A stretch of 64,000 nucleotides of DNA from JBEBVQ01 sp964527735 (GCA_964527735.1 CAZGPG010000006.1:62001-126000); one strand, 5' to 3'; shown: positions 41,108-50,346, counted from the first letter of the stretch. Translations and numbers: made by a program. The notes: a model not told the origin generated them from the letters alone.

Positions 41108-41935
41108 CTAAGACTCCGTTAAGCTTTTGTAAAGGTCAAGCAGCGGTGTAACGTCCTCACTCCAGCTTTCGTCGTATTTAACCACTTTCTTGTACCTGCT
41201 GGACTTTATCTCCGCAGTTGTTTTCTTCCCTGTTTTCTCCGATCCGAAAATCACTACATCGGCATTTTTGGCTGCTCCCAACGTAAGACCCTCGTTTGTC
41301 CCGTCTTTATATAATTCAAAATCTTTTTCCTTGATATCCGTACTGATCAGGGCTTTCTTCACAAAATTATCGCTCAGCGTTTCCTTAAACTGGTCGGCCT
41401 GCGCCGTAAAAACAGTTTTGGCATAACTGAACACCGGCTCCTTTTTATAAGCAGTCTTCAGATACAGCGGCACAAGCGAAGTCATCCAGCCGTGACAATG
41501 AATGACATGCGGCGGCCATCCGAATTTCTTGACCGTTTCCAGAGCACTCTTGCAGAAGAAGATCATCCGCTCGGCATTATCCGGGAAAAACTGGTCCTCA
41601 TCGTCCCGGAACGCGTATTTCCGCTTAAAATAATCATCATTATCCATGAAATACACCTGCAAACGTGCATTGGGCAACGACGCTACTTTGATGATCAGCG
41701 GGTAATCGTCCTTATCAATAATGATATTGATACCCGAAAGGCGCACCACTTCGTGAAGGCGATGCCTCCTTTCATTAATGGTCCCAAACCGCGGCATGAT
41801 CACCCGGATCTCCATCCCTGCATCGAATGTACTGATAGCCAGCTTATTGAGGATCTGCGCAAAATCAGTAAGCTCAAGATAGGGAGAAAGCTCGTTGGCT
41901 ATGATTAAAACACGTTTTTTGGCATCTACAGACAT
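41108..41935 (-). CDS. Starch-synthase catalytic-domain-like protein, N-terminal lobe only
   Basis: A 275-residue protein resembling only the first Rossmann lobe of GT5 glycogen/starch synthases: RVLIIANELSPYLELTDFAQILNKLAISTFDAGMEIRVIMPRFGTINERRHRLHEV and PHVIHCHGWMTSLVPLYLKT. The ADP-glucose motif K-x-G-G-L expected after the first strand is replaced by LELTDF. The second lobe (normally about 200 more residues) is absent, with a plain stop and no continuation in another frame. It is therefore unlikely to make glycogen. It heads the DUF4270-glmS operon and is divergent from panC, a conserved Bacteroidetes neighbourhood. Confidence 0.85.
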   Translation of the reverse strand: MSVDAKKRVLIIANELSPYLELTDFAQILNKLAISTFDAGMEIRVIMPRFGTINERRHRLHEVVRLSGINIIIDKDDYPLIIKVASLPNARLQVYFMDNDDYFKRKYAFRDDEDQFFPDNAERMIFFCKSALETVKKFGWPPHVIHCHGWMTSLVPLYLKTAYKKEPVFSYAKTVFTAQADQFKETLSDNFVKKALISTDIKEKDFELYKDGTNEGLTLGAAKNADVVIFGSEKTGKKTTAEIKSSRYKKVVKYDESWSEDVTPLLDLYKSLTES

Positions 41936-41991
41936 GTGCTTGATTTTTGTTAAACAATGGGGGAATATAAAAATTCCGGGAAATTGGTCTG

Positions 41992-41999
41992 CAAAATTA
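41992..41999 (-). promoter_or_regulatory. -7 promoter element (TAATTTTG) for the glmS operon
   Basis: Exact TAnnTTTG match on the reverse strand, 57 bases before the ATG at 41935. It lies back to back with the panC promoter. Confidence 0.5.
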
Positions 42000-42022
42000 C
42001 GAAAATATTAATTGCGAAACGT

Positions 42023-42029
42023 TACTTTG
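42023..42029 (+). promoter_or_regulatory. Possible -7 element (TACTTTG) for panC
   Basis: A one-base-shorter variant of TAnnTTTG, 21 bases before the ATG at 42050. A similar TACTTTG precedes the glycosyltransferase gene (47472-47478, -). Confidence 0.35.
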
Positions 42030-42049
42030 CACCTTTAGCCTTCATTTGC

Positions 42050-42898
42050 ATGGTTTTATTCAAGAAAATAACGGACTTACAGACATGGCTCAGCAGCCAT
42101 CCGCAGGCAGGGAAACAACTGGCATTTATCCCGACAATGGGGGCTTTGCATGAAGGACACAAGTCGCTCATAACAAATGCAATATCAGACGGATGCTATA
42201 CCGTGTGCAGCATATTTGTCAACCCTTCCCAGTTCAATGATAAGGCAGATTTCAACGCTTATCCTGTCACCCCCGGACCTGATCTGGCGCTCCTTGCCGA
42301 TGCCGGCTGCAATGTGGTCTTTATGCCGGATACGGATGAAATTTACCCGGAAGGGACGGTGCAGCACAGCTTCACTTTCGGCTACCTGGAAACTATACTG
42401 GAAGGTTTTCACCGGCCCGGACATTTCAAAGGAGTGGGACAGGTGGTGCATCGCCTGCTTGATATTGTACAGCCTGACGTGCTCTATATGGGAGGGAAAG
42501 ATTACCAGCAATGTATGGTGATCCGGGAATTGCTCAGACAAACGGGTAAATCGGAAGACATCCGGGTAAATATCTGCCCTACGGTCAGGGAGGCGGACGG
42601 GCTGGCGATGAGCTCCCGTAACCGCCGGCTCACTGAACCGCAGCGTGCGATCGCCGGCATCATCTACCAGTGCCTTGTATCTGTACAAAGCAAGCAGAGA
42701 ACCGCGCAGTTCAGCGTATTACAGAAAGAATGTACAGAGCTGATGCAGGCAAAAGGCATGGAGCCTGAATACATAGTACTTGCCGATGCCGGCGACCTCC
42801 GGCTGTTGGATGATTTTGATCACACCCGCCCGATGATCGTGCTGATTGCCGCAAGAATAGGATCGGTAAGGCTGATTGATAACATGTTATTGTCGTAG
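42050..42898 (+). CDS. panC: Pantothenate synthetase
   Basis: A 282-residue enzyme joining pantoate and beta-alanine. It shows FIPTMGALHEGHKSLI (HIGH-like), FVNPSQFNDKADFNAYPV, YMGGKDYQQCMVIRELLR, CPTVREADGLAMSSRNRRL (KMSKS-like), and the C-terminal AARIGSVRLIDNM. The start at 42050 fits the family. A longer frame from 41957 would begin inside the divergent promoter region. Its partner panD is not adjacent downstream. Confidence 0.95.
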   Translation: MVLFKKITDLQTWLSSHPQAGKQLAFIPTMGALHEGHKSLITNAISDGCYTVCSIFVNPSQFNDKADFNAYPVTPGPDLALLADAGCNVVFMPDTDEIYPEGTVQHSFTFGYLETILEGFHRPGHFKGVGQVVHRLLDIVQPDVLYMGGKDYQQCMVIRELLRQTGKSEDIRVNICPTVREADGLAMSSRNRRLTEPQRAIAGIIYQCLVSVQSKQRTAQFSVLQKECTELMQAKGMEPEYIVLADAGDLRLLDDFDHTRPMIVLIAARIGSVRLIDNMLLS

Positions 42899-42917
42899 CA
42901 CACGCATGCAGAAACGC

Positions 42918-42941
42918 CGGCAGTTTTGTATAAAGCTGCCG
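42918..42941. terminator. Hairpin between convergent panC and the LamG gene
   Basis: CGGCAG-TTTTGTATAAAG-CTGCCG, a 6-bp stem extended by TTT/AAA after one mismatch. It could serve as a bidirectional terminator, but the T-runs are weak. Confidence 0.4.
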
Positions 42942-42968
42942 ACGCTGCGATTGTTCTTCTATGATCAT

Positions 42969-43913
42969 TTAATAACGAACGAGCTTCCGCACCGCGGACA
43001 TGCCGTTCCTGTCCTGCAGGCGGATCGTATAAACGCCTTCGGGCAGCATGCTCATGTCTACATGGTTTTGCGCGGCAGACACTTCGCCACGCGTTAAGAT
43101 GCGTCCGCTGATATCTGCAATGGTATAACGGTACACATCGCCTCCCGGTAAAGTAAACACGGCCGCATCACGTACGGGATTGGGGTGTATGGAAAACTCC
43201 GGGGAAGCAATGGCTTTCCCTGCAGAAAGGATCGTCCCGCTCAGCACATTGTATGTATTCTTTACCGTAACAGAATCAAGCGCATGATTATATATACGCA
43301 ATAAGGCAATGGAGCCGGCGCTGGCTTCATTCTGCACCGCGAGATCATCCTGAAAAAAGCGCAGCTTTTTGTTGTCATCGTAGACAGCATCATCATTATT
43401 ATCGGTAAACTGGATAAATTTATCGCCGTCTCCATACATCATCACATGCTTGGTAGCAGCATCTCTCGTAATTACATAGTGAGAATACGTATTGGCTGCA
43501 AACGGCGCATCGCTGCTACTGGTTGCTATGTTATAAAAATTGAGCTGTCCGTTATACACATAACATCCCCGGTCTGCAGTACGGCTCTTGAAATCAATAA
43601 CCCGCTTCCAGCTGTTCAATTGCTCCATAGAAAAATACAACTCAATCGTATAGCTTTCCGATGCAATAAATCCGGTTAATGAATCATCGAAATAAAAGCC
43701 GCAGTTATTGTCGAACTGGTATACCGTACGCGTGATATTATAATCCGGCAGTGTTTCCTCCACAAAGTTTCCTGTACACAGCTGGATCAATTCCGGCCCT
43801 GCATTATTTACCTCTTTAAAATCACCTGAAAACCGGTATTCCAATACACTCTGGCCATATAGAAGCGACGAGAACAGACCACAGGACAACAGCAATAATA
43901 ATGTTTTTTTCAT
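42969..43913 (-). CDS. LamG-like secreted protein with T9SS sorting domain
   Basis: A protein of about 314 residues. The signal peptide starts at 43913 (MKKTLLLLLSCGLFSSLLYG); a longer frame from 43943 would begin inside the -7 box. Residues about 20-220 resemble a laminin-G/concanavalin jelly roll (SYTIELYFSMEQLNSWKRVIDFKSRTADRGCYVYNG). The C-terminal about 75 residues are a type A T9SS domain (FSIHPNPVRDAAVF...GVYTIRLQDRNGMSAVRKLVR). It should be exported across the outer membrane. The ligand or role is unknown. Confidence 0.87.
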   Translation of the reverse strand: MKKTLLLLLSCGLFSSLLYGQSVLEYRFSGDFKEVNNAGPELIQLCTGNFVEETLPDYNITRTVYQFDNNCGFYFDDSLTGFIASESYTIELYFSMEQLNSWKRVIDFKSRTADRGCYVYNGQLNFYNIATSSSDAPFAANTYSHYVITRDAATKHVMMYGDGDKFIQFTDNNDDAVYDDNKKLRFFQDDLAVQNEASAGSIALLRIYNHALDSVTVKNTYNVLSGTILSAGKAIASPEFSIHPNPVRDAAVFTLPGGDVYRYTIADISGRILTRGEVSAAQNHVDMSMLPEGVYTIRLQDRNGMSAVRKLVRY

Positions 43914-43932
43914 ATCTGAATGTTTTGACACC

Positions 43933-43940
43933 CAAATATA
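43933..43940 (-). promoter_or_regulatory. -7 promoter element (TATATTTG) for the LamG/T9SS gene
   Basis: Exact TAnnTTTG match on the reverse strand, 20 bases before the ATG at 43913. Confidence 0.5.
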
Positions 43941-44036
43941 CATTTATACGCAATACATTCCGCAATTATTTATGATTTTTTTGGTCACCTGGCGGATAAA
44001 TACCGGCTGGCACGGATGAAACTGCGGGATAAATAC

Positions 44037-45455
44037 CTATCCCACCCTGGAGATCTTGAGCATATTGGTAGCCCCATGTTCTTCAATGGGCATACTCCCG
44101 GTGTTTACCACCACATCGCCGGACTTTATCAGTCCCTTCTCCTTTAATATACTTATCTGATCGGTAACGATCTTGTCCATGCTCTCTTCATGCGCATAGA
44201 AAAAAGCCTGCACACCCCAGCTAAGGCTCAGCTGGTTGACCAGGGCTTCTGTTTTAGTGAACACAAAAAGCAGGGAACGGGGACGGAAGCTGGACAGCAT
44301 AAACCCGGTATAGCCCGATTGCGTCATCCCGATAACCGCATTGGCATTGATATCATGAGCGATCTGGCAGGCATTATAGCACAGCGCATCGCTCAGAAAT
44401 GAAGGAGAATGCGGCTGCGGCACAAGATTTCTGTTGTACACCAGCTCTTCCTTCTCTACCTCCTTGATAATACTCACCATAGTACGTATCACCAGCTCAG
44501 GATAGTTGCCAACGGCAGTTTCCGCACTGAGCATCACGGCATCGGCTCCTTCAAGCACCGCATTAGCGACGTCCGTGATCTCGCTCCTGTTGGGGCGTGT
44601 GCGGGTGAGCATGCTTTCCATCATCTGGGTAGCAATGATCACGGGTTTAGCCCGGTGGATGCACATGCGGATAATTTTCTTCTGAAGCATCGGTATCTGC
44701 TGCAGCGGCAGCTCTACGCCGAGGTCGCCACGAGCTACCATAACGGCATCCGATGCAAGGATGATCTCACGCAGGTGCTCCAGCGCTTCCGGCTTTTCAA
44801 TCTTTGAAATGATCTTGGCGTGGCTGCCCTTCTCTTTTAATATTTCACGAAGTCCTGTCACATCCACCGGCCGCCGTACAAAGGAAAGCGCTACCCAGTC
44901 AATACCCTGCTCAATAATAAAATCAAGATCCGAAAGGTCTTTTTCCGAAAGCGACGGTAGTGATATAGCGGTGTCAGGGAGGTTTACGCCTTTACGGGAC
45001 GATAAAAATCCGGGCGCTGTTACCTGCACCTTTACCCGGTTATCTACGGTAATTTCTGTTACCAGCACTTCTATCTTTCCGTCGTCGAGCAACACTTTTT
45101 CACCGATGCGCACATCTTTATGAAAATTCGGATAGGATATATATACGGCGTCGGGGGTGCCGGTCAGATTTTCATTCGTGAAATAAAATTCATCCCCCTG
45201 CTCCAGCATAAATCCTCCGTCCTGCAGCTCCCCAACGCGTAGTTTCGGCCCCTGCAGATCGGCAAGAAGGGCAATATTAAGCGGGAAATCAGCATTAATG
45301 CTCCGGATATGCCGGATAACTTCCTTATGCTGTTCGTGCGTACCGTGTGAAAAATTGAGCCGGAATACATTTACACCCTCTTCTACCAGAGCCAGTAATT
45401 TTTCATAGCTGCTGCTCGCCGGACCTACAGTAGCGATGATCTTGGTCTTATGCAT
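44037..45455 (-). CDS. pyk: Pyruvate kinase
   Basis: A 472-residue glycolytic enzyme converting phosphoenolpyruvate and ADP to pyruvate and ATP. It shows KIIATVGPASSSYEKL, RLNFSHGTHEQHK, LADLQGPKLRVGEL, the active-site strand KIISKIEKPEAL, and MVARGDLGVELP, ending with a C-terminal allosteric domain. The PK barrel, the inserted B domain and the length are normal. The upstream gap (45456-45704) carries repeats but no gene. Confidence 0.96.
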   Translation of the reverse strand: MHKTKIIATVGPASSSYEKLLALVEEGVNVFRLNFSHGTHEQHKEVIRHIRSINADFPLNIALLADLQGPKLRVGELQDGGFMLEQGDEFYFTNENLTGTPDAVYISYPNFHKDVRIGEKVLLDDGKIEVLVTEITVDNRVKVQVTAPGFLSSRKGVNLPDTAISLPSLSEKDLSDLDFIIEQGIDWVALSFVRRPVDVTGLREILKEKGSHAKIISKIEKPEALEHLREIILASDAVMVARGDLGVELPLQQIPMLQKKIIRMCIHRAKPVIIATQMMESMLTRTRPNRSEITDVANAVLEGADAVMLSAETAVGNYPELVIRTMVSIIKEVEKEELVYNRNLVPQPHSPSFLSDALCYNACQIAHDINANAVIGMTQSGYTGFMLSSFRPRSLLFVFTKTEALVNQLSLSWGVQAFFYAHEESMDKIVTDQISILKEKGLIKSGDVVVNTGSMPIEEHGATNMLKISRVG

Positions 45456-45550
45456 ATTGCTGTATCTTAACGTCCACAGCCTTCATAATAAACGAAAGCT
45501 ATACCTCGATGATTTGAATTCTTACGCAAGTTACAGATTATTCAGGGATG

Positions 45551-45710
45551 TAGGGGCGAATTGCATTCGCCCAGGGGTGAGGGATGAGAGATGAATGATG
45601 AATTTCACCCCGTATGGGTGAAGCACTATTCGCCCTAAAAAATTGGACAAATGTCCAAAAATTTGGACATTTGTCCGAATAACTCATAACTCATAACTCA
45701 TAACTCATAA
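45551..45710. repeat. Composite repeat block: GGGCGAAT palindromes, TGTCC inverted repeat and ATAACTC tandem repeat
   Basis: In order: GTAGGGGCGAATTGCATTCGCCC-type hairpin (45550-45572), TTCACCC/GGGTGAA (45604-45621) overlapping a second GGGTGAAG/ATTCGCCC hairpin (45616-45635), a 17-bp inverted repeat with GGACAAATGTCC and GGACATTTGTCC arms (45643-45679), then four tandem 7-mers AACTCAT (45681-45708). The tandem run crosses the rsmG stop codon (45705-45707). Confidence 0.8.
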
Positions 45711-46361
45711 TTCCTGATTACCGCTCACGTACAGCACATACTTATCCGCCAGGGACGGCTCCGGGAAGATGCGCTCCAGCGGCCACATATGAGGTCTTAA
45801 ACCCGAATCTGCGATCTCTGCTGCAAGATCTCCGCCTTTCAGGCAGAACAAACCGTTTTCAAACGTCTCCGTCTGCCTGCCCTTCCTGATCACAGGCGCT
45901 ATCCACTTCCATAAAGTACCGAGTGGCGCCACGGCCCGGGAAACGGCGTAATCGAACTGCCCACTTCGTATATCCTCGACCCTGCTGTGTACTGCCGTAA
46001 CATTCTTCAATCCGGTTGCTGCAGCCACTTCCTGCACCACTTTTATCTTCTTGCCGATACTGTCTGCAAGTAAAAATTCCGACCCGGGAAACAAGATCGC
46101 AAGCGGAATACCGGGGAACCCGCCGCCGGTACCGATATCCAATATCCTGGCGCCGGGAGTAAAACGGATCACTTGCGCGATCGCCAGAGAGTGTAGCACA
46201 TGCTTTTCGTACAATGCTTCGATATCCTTTCTTGAAATGACATTGATCTTTTCATTCCACGATCTGTACAACGGGTCCAACATCCGGAATTGCTCCTCCT
46301 GCGTATGCGTAAGGTCCGGGAAATATTTAAAGATTATGTCCACTGGTGTTTGTTCTTCCAT
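45705..46361 (-). CDS. rsmG: 16S rRNA (guanine527-N7)-methyltransferase
   Basis: A 218-residue SAM-dependent enzyme. It shows NVISRKDIEALYEKHVLHSLAIA, the SAM motif ILDIGTGGGFPGIPLAILFP, the VHSRVED acidic loop and FDYAVSRAVAPL, all matching RsmG (GidB). Its ATG lies 28 bases inside the end of the upstream glycosyltransferase gene, implying coupling. Its last codons lie within a short tandem repeat, so the C-terminus may vary between strains. Confidence 0.93.
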   Translation of the reverse strand: MEEQTPVDIIFKYFPDLTHTQEEQFRMLDPLYRSWNEKINVISRKDIEALYEKHVLHSLAIAQVIRFTPGARILDIGTGGGFPGIPLAILFPGSEFLLADSIGKKIKVVQEVAAATGLKNVTAVHSRVEDIRSGQFDYAVSRAVAPLGTLWKWIAPVIRKGRQTETFENGLFCLKGGDLAAEIADSGLRPHMWPLERIFPEPSLADKYVLYVSGNQEL

Positions 46362-47467
46362 AAAATATACGGGGCGAGCACAAAGTTATAGATCATCCAG
46401 CCAAAATCGAAAAGCGGAAAGAAACCGGCAAGTCGCTGTTCCTTCAGTTTCCGGGAAGCCAGCAGCCACAGCGTCCAATACAACAGGCAACGGAGCCCCA
46501 TTAATATAGCAGCAATCCATGCATATCCTGAAAAAAGGAGGATAGCCAACAACAGCCATACACCCGCATGAGATAAGGCATATGCCCCCAGCAGCACCCG
46601 GATCGGCCATTTATAATATTTCCCGGTGGACATATGACGCTGTTTCTGTCGCAACCATGCAGTCCATGATTCCTTCGCCGGGCTTACCATAAATGTTTCC
46701 GGATCACAGACAATAGCTGTATTATGCTTATCTGCCGCTATACGCATCAGGAGGTCATCATCCCCCGATGGTATCACGCCCCAGAGCGGCGTTTCCACAG
46801 CGCTGCGCAAAATTTCTTTGGTACAGGCCAGATTCCGCCCTACCGCCATGTAGGGCAAACCTGCCCGCGCATACCCGGCATATTGCAGCAAGGTGTGCGT
46901 GGTCTCCCAGCGGATAAACGCATTCAGCAGCCCGCTGCGGTATGCATAAGGTGCATATCCTGCCACGATCCCCTTTCCTGATCTCAGCGGCGCTGTCATT
47001 CGTGTAATCCACCCGGGACCTGAGGGACGGCAATCCGCATCCGTCATCAGCAGCCATTCGTGCGCTGCCTGCTGCATTCCTGTGCGCAATGCAAACTTTT
47101 TACCCGGCAGATCCCGTACGGCATCTGCTGCTATGCGCACCACCCGAAGATGAGGATATACTGCCGCCAGGCGCTGCAATACCGCTGCCGTGTCGTCTGA
47201 AGAGGCATCATCCACTACGACCACCTCGAAGTGTGGTTTGCCCGATTCGTTGGTATATCTTTGCGCCAGTATTTCAGGCAGGTTATGTTGCAGCCGGGAA
47301 GCTTCGTTCCGGGCGCAGATGATCACCGAAACCGGACGTAGCGGCGCAGGCGACTGAGCGGAAAATACAGACCGGATGAAGAAAAACCGGATGAAGAAAA
47401 AAAACAGATAGCCGCATTGCAGTACAATGCAGCAACCGTAAATAATCATCAGGCAGAAAGACAGCAC
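46334..47467 (-). CDS. Family 2 glycosyltransferase, membrane-bound
   Basis: A 377-residue inner-membrane transferase. One N-terminal helix is followed by a GT-A domain with PVSVIICARNEASRLQHNLPEIL, the VVVVDDASSDDTAAVL nucleotide site, LLMTDADCRPSGPGWI (DXD-like DAD), and WGVIPSGDDDLLMRI. A late QKQRHMSTGKYYKW motif (the Q-x-x-R-W-like element of processive enzymes) and three C-terminal helices follow. The donor and acceptor are unknown. A TACTTTG element at 47472-47478 nearly touches the first ATG, so the ATG at 47449 may be used. It overlaps rsmG by 28 bases. Confidence 0.85.
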   Translation of the reverse strand: MLSFCLMIIYGCCIVLQCGYLFFFFIRFFFIRSVFSAQSPAPLRPVSVIICARNEASRLQHNLPEILAQRYTNESGKPHFEVVVVDDASSDDTAAVLQRLAAVYPHLRVVRIAADAVRDLPGKKFALRTGMQQAAHEWLLMTDADCRPSGPGWITRMTAPLRSGKGIVAGYAPYAYRSGLLNAFIRWETTHTLLQYAGYARAGLPYMAVGRNLACTKEILRSAVETPLWGVIPSGDDDLLMRIAADKHNTAIVCDPETFMVSPAKESWTAWLRQKQRHMSTGKYYKWPIRVLLGAYALSHAGVWLLLAILLFSGYAWIAAILMGLRCLLYWTLWLLASRKLKEQRLAGFFPLFDFGWMIYNFVLAPYILWKNKHQWT

Positions 47468-47528
47468 AGGACAAAGTAATAGAATTAATCAGAATTAGCG
47501 ACCCCGGAAAAGAGGGTGACGAAAGAAA

Positions 47529-48659
47529 ATGGATTTTGAACTATCAGCAAAAGATCATGCATCGGGCGCCCGCGCCGGACGCATTACCACCGATCACGGG
47601 GTGATCGAAACGCCCATCTTCATGCCCGTTGGCACCGCCGGGTCTGTAAAAGCTGTATCACAGCAGCAATTGCAGCAGGAGGTGAAAGCACAAATCATCC
47701 TGGGCAATACTTACCATCTCTATCTGCGACCGGGCACAGAGATATTGCAGCAGGCGGGCGGCCTGCACCGGTTTATGGGCTGGGACAAACCGATCCTGAC
47801 AGACAGTGGCGGATACCAGGTATTTTCTTTGGCAGCCAACAGGAAGCTTAAGGAAGAAGGAGCTGTATTCCAGTCGCACATTGACGGCTCCCGCCACTTA
47901 TTCGCCCCGGAGAATGTGGTTGATATTCAGCGGCAGATCGGCGCCGATATTATTATGGCATTCGATGAATGCCCCCCCTACCCTTCCGACTATGCCTATG
48001 CCAGAAAATCCATGGAGCTGACCCATCGCTGGCTGGCACGCTGTATCCGGCAAATGGACGAAACGGAACCGTTGTATGGGCACCACCAAAGTCTTTTCCC
48101 GATCATCCAGGGAAGCACATTCAAAGACCTCCGTACGGCTTCTGCTCAATTTATCGCAGATACGGAATGCGATGGCAACGCGATCGGGGGGCTTTCCGTT
48201 GGCGAACCGGAAGAAATGATGTACGAAATGTGCGCCTTATGCTGCGATCATTTGCCGGAGCACAAACCACGCTACCTGATGGGTGTTGGCACACCATGGA
48301 ATATACTGGAGAATATCGCGCTCGGGATAGATATGTTTGACTGCGTCATGCCCACCCGGAACGGGCGGAACGGGATGTTATTCACCACACAGGGAGTCAT
48401 CAATATCAAGAACAAACGATGGGCAACCGACTTCAGTCCGATCGATGAAGGTCTGGACTGCCACACCAGCAATTATTACACCAAAGCTTACCTGCGCCAT
48501 TTGTTTGTTGCCAACGAACTGCTTGGGATGCAGATAGCAAGCATACACAACCTGGCTTTTTACCTGCATCTGGTGCAGGAGGCACGCAGGCACATCATGG
48601 ACGGAGACTTCACTTCCTGGAAGAATAATCTTCTTCCGGTGCTCAGGCAACGTTTGTAA
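47529..48659 (+). CDS. tgt: Queuine tRNA-ribosyltransferase
   Basis: A 376-residue TIM-barrel enzyme exchanging guanine 34 of certain tRNAs for the queuine precursor. It shows TPIFMPVGTAGSVKAV, LGNTYHLYLRPG, DSGGYQVFSL (catalytic aspartate), GGLSVGEP, and the second aspartate block MGVGTPWNILENIALGIDMFDCVMPTRNGR. The zinc ligands fall in the expected region (CHTSNYYTKAYLRHL is partly altered from the classic CxCxxC). Tgt before an LptF/G permease is a common Bacteroidetes order. Confidence 0.95.
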   Translation: MDFELSAKDHASGARAGRITTDHGVIETPIFMPVGTAGSVKAVSQQQLQQEVKAQIILGNTYHLYLRPGTEILQQAGGLHRFMGWDKPILTDSGGYQVFSLAANRKLKEEGAVFQSHIDGSRHLFAPENVVDIQRQIGADIIMAFDECPPYPSDYAYARKSMELTHRWLARCIRQMDETEPLYGHHQSLFPIIQGSTFKDLRTASAQFIADTECDGNAIGGLSVGEPEEMMYEMCALCCDHLPEHKPRYLMGVGTPWNILENIALGIDMFDCVMPTRNGRNGMLFTTQGVINIKNKRWATDFSPIDEGLDCHTSNYYTKAYLRHLFVANELLGMQIASIHNLAFYLHLVQEARRHIMDGDFTSWKNNLLPVLRQRL

Positions 48660-48729
48660 ACAGACCTTACGAACCATTTCACCATACAAATAATATTTAT
48701 TATCATTGCAGGAAACAAGCACAATAAAC

Positions 48730-49176
48730 ATGAAAGCTTTGCGTATTTTTCTCCCCGGCGTTATTGCCCTGATACTGTGCTTTGGTGTACAGGGATGTAA
48801 AAAAGACGAGAACAAACCCAAAGGTGATTACACACTGCTGACACAGTATAAATGGAAAATCGCCGCTACCAAATGGATAGCTGAGGACGGCACAGAAACA
48901 TATCCGGATATAGCTGAATGCCGGGCTGATGATATCCGGGAATACGAAACTACCGGCAAGTTTAATCTGCAGGTAGGCGGCAACCTTTGTTATGAAGATG
49001 AAATATCCCGCAGCGGTACATGGGAACTGAAGAATTACAGCAAGATACTGCATATGTATGTGGAAGGTATGGGTTATTACGACGAGCAGGTTGAGGAGCT
49101 TTCGGAAACAGCGTTGAAGATCCGGTACGAGATAATGGGCAATACCATCGAGGAAACGTACGCGCCGGTTAAATGA
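48730..49176 (+). CDS. Small lipoprotein, lipocalin-like
   Basis: A protein of about 148 residues. The start at 48730 gives a signal peptide with lipobox (MKALRIFLPGVIALILCFGVQGC); an upstream start at 48706 would add 8 residues. The mature part resembles small Bacteroidetes lipocalin-like lipoproteins (LLTQYKWKIAATKWIAEDGTETYPDI...SGTWELKNYSKILHMY...ETALKIRYE). Function is unknown. It lies between tgt and the LptF/G gene in the same direction. Confidence 0.75.
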   Translation: MKALRIFLPGVIALILCFGVQGCKKDENKPKGDYTLLTQYKWKIAATKWIAEDGTETYPDIAECRADDIREYETTGKFNLQVGGNLCYEDEISRSGTWELKNYSKILHMYVEGMGYYDEQVEELSETALKIRYEIMGNTIEETYAPVK

Positions 49177-49229
49177 TTTAATTGCAAACCATTTTGCAAT
49201 CCGGATATCCGGCGGAGGAACGGTATAAA

Positions 49230-50303
49230 ATGAAAAAAATAGACTGGTATATCCTGAAAAAATTTCTGGGGACCTTTTTTTATGCCATTATTATCATGGC
49301 AGCCATTTCCTGTGTGATCGACTATTCGGAGAAGGTAGATAATTTTGTGAAGCACAAGGCGCCGCTCTCTGCTATACTGGGTTATTTCAAAAATTTCATA
49401 CCCCATATCGTAGCGCTTCTGTACCCGCTGTTTATCTTTATTGCCACTATCTTCTTTACATCCCGGATGGCTTATCGTTCCGAGATTATTGCCATGCTGG
49501 CTTCCGGCATGTCGTTCACCAGATTCCTTCGCTCCTACATTATAGGCGCCATTTTCCTGGGATTGACATTTCTGGTCTTTAACCACTGGCTGGTACCCAT
49601 GGCCAACCGCGACCGGTTGCATTTCGAAGATCTGTATACGCACGAATCTGTAAAATATTCGGACAGGAACGTGCACCTCCGGCTCAGCCCGCAGCTCTAT
49701 ATCTATATGCAGCATTATGATTATACGCTGAATATGGGATACCAGTTTGCAGCGGAGGAAGTTAACGGCATCGAACTGAAGGAAAAAATAATGGCCGACC
49801 GCGCCAGCTACGATAGCGCCAAAAAAGAATGGCGGTTATACAACGTCACTATACGCACCAACGACGGACTGAAAGAATCCCTGAAAACGGAGCATGAAGC
49901 AATACGGGAATTCCCTTTTACCCCTAAAGACCTGTACCAGGACGACGAAAAAGTGATGGCGATGACTACGCCGCAACTGGAGCGCTTTATCGAGCAGCAG
50001 CACACACGCGGTGTAGAAAATCTGAACCTTTATCATGTAGAGCGGCACCGGCGTACGGCTCAGCCATTCTCGGGGATTATCCTTACCATCATCGGCGCCT
50101 GCATTGCCAGCCGGAAGATCCGCGGGGGCAGCGGTCTGCATCTGGCGCTCGGCATCGCGATCAGCGCCGTATATATCATGCTGATGCAGTTCAGCAATAC
50201 GTTTTCCGTCAAAGCCGGTCTGGATCCGCTTGTTGCCGTATGGATACCTAATATCGTGTTCGGTATTATAGCGGTATACCTGTACCGGAAACAGGTTAAA
50301 TAA
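49230..50303 (+). CDS. LptF/LptG-family lipopolysaccharide export permease
   Basis: A permease of about 357 residues, starting at MKKIDWYILKKFLGTFFYA (49230); an in-frame start at 49182 adds a non-hydrophobic leader. The YjgP/YjgQ layout is clear: three N-terminal helices, a periplasmic beta-jellyroll (about residues 115-250), and three C-terminal helices. The coupling helix AMLASGMSFTRFLRSY near residue 80 is typical. With the LptB ATPase such proteins pull LPS from the inner membrane. Whether it is F or G cannot be told from one gene. Confidence 0.9.
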   Translation: MKKIDWYILKKFLGTFFYAIIIMAAISCVIDYSEKVDNFVKHKAPLSAILGYFKNFIPHIVALLYPLFIFIATIFFTSRMAYRSEIIAMLASGMSFTRFLRSYIIGAIFLGLTFLVFNHWLVPMANRDRLHFEDLYTHESVKYSDRNVHLRLSPQLYIYMQHYDYTLNMGYQFAAEEVNGIELKEKIMADRASYDSAKKEWRLYNVTIRTNDGLKESLKTEHEAIREFPFTPKDLYQDDEKVMAMTTPQLERFIEQQHTRGVENLNLYHVERHRRTAQPFSGIILTIIGACIASRKIRGGSGLHLALGIAISAVYIMLMQFSNTFSVKAGLDPLVAVWIPNIVFGIIAVYLYRKQVK

Positions 50304-50346
50304 AAATGGAAAGTTGCTCCATTTTCAACTTTCAATTATCAACTGT

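Noticed and set aside
45681..45708. CRISPR-like short array
   Set aside because: The 7-bp units are contiguous with no spacers; it is a simple tandem repeat.
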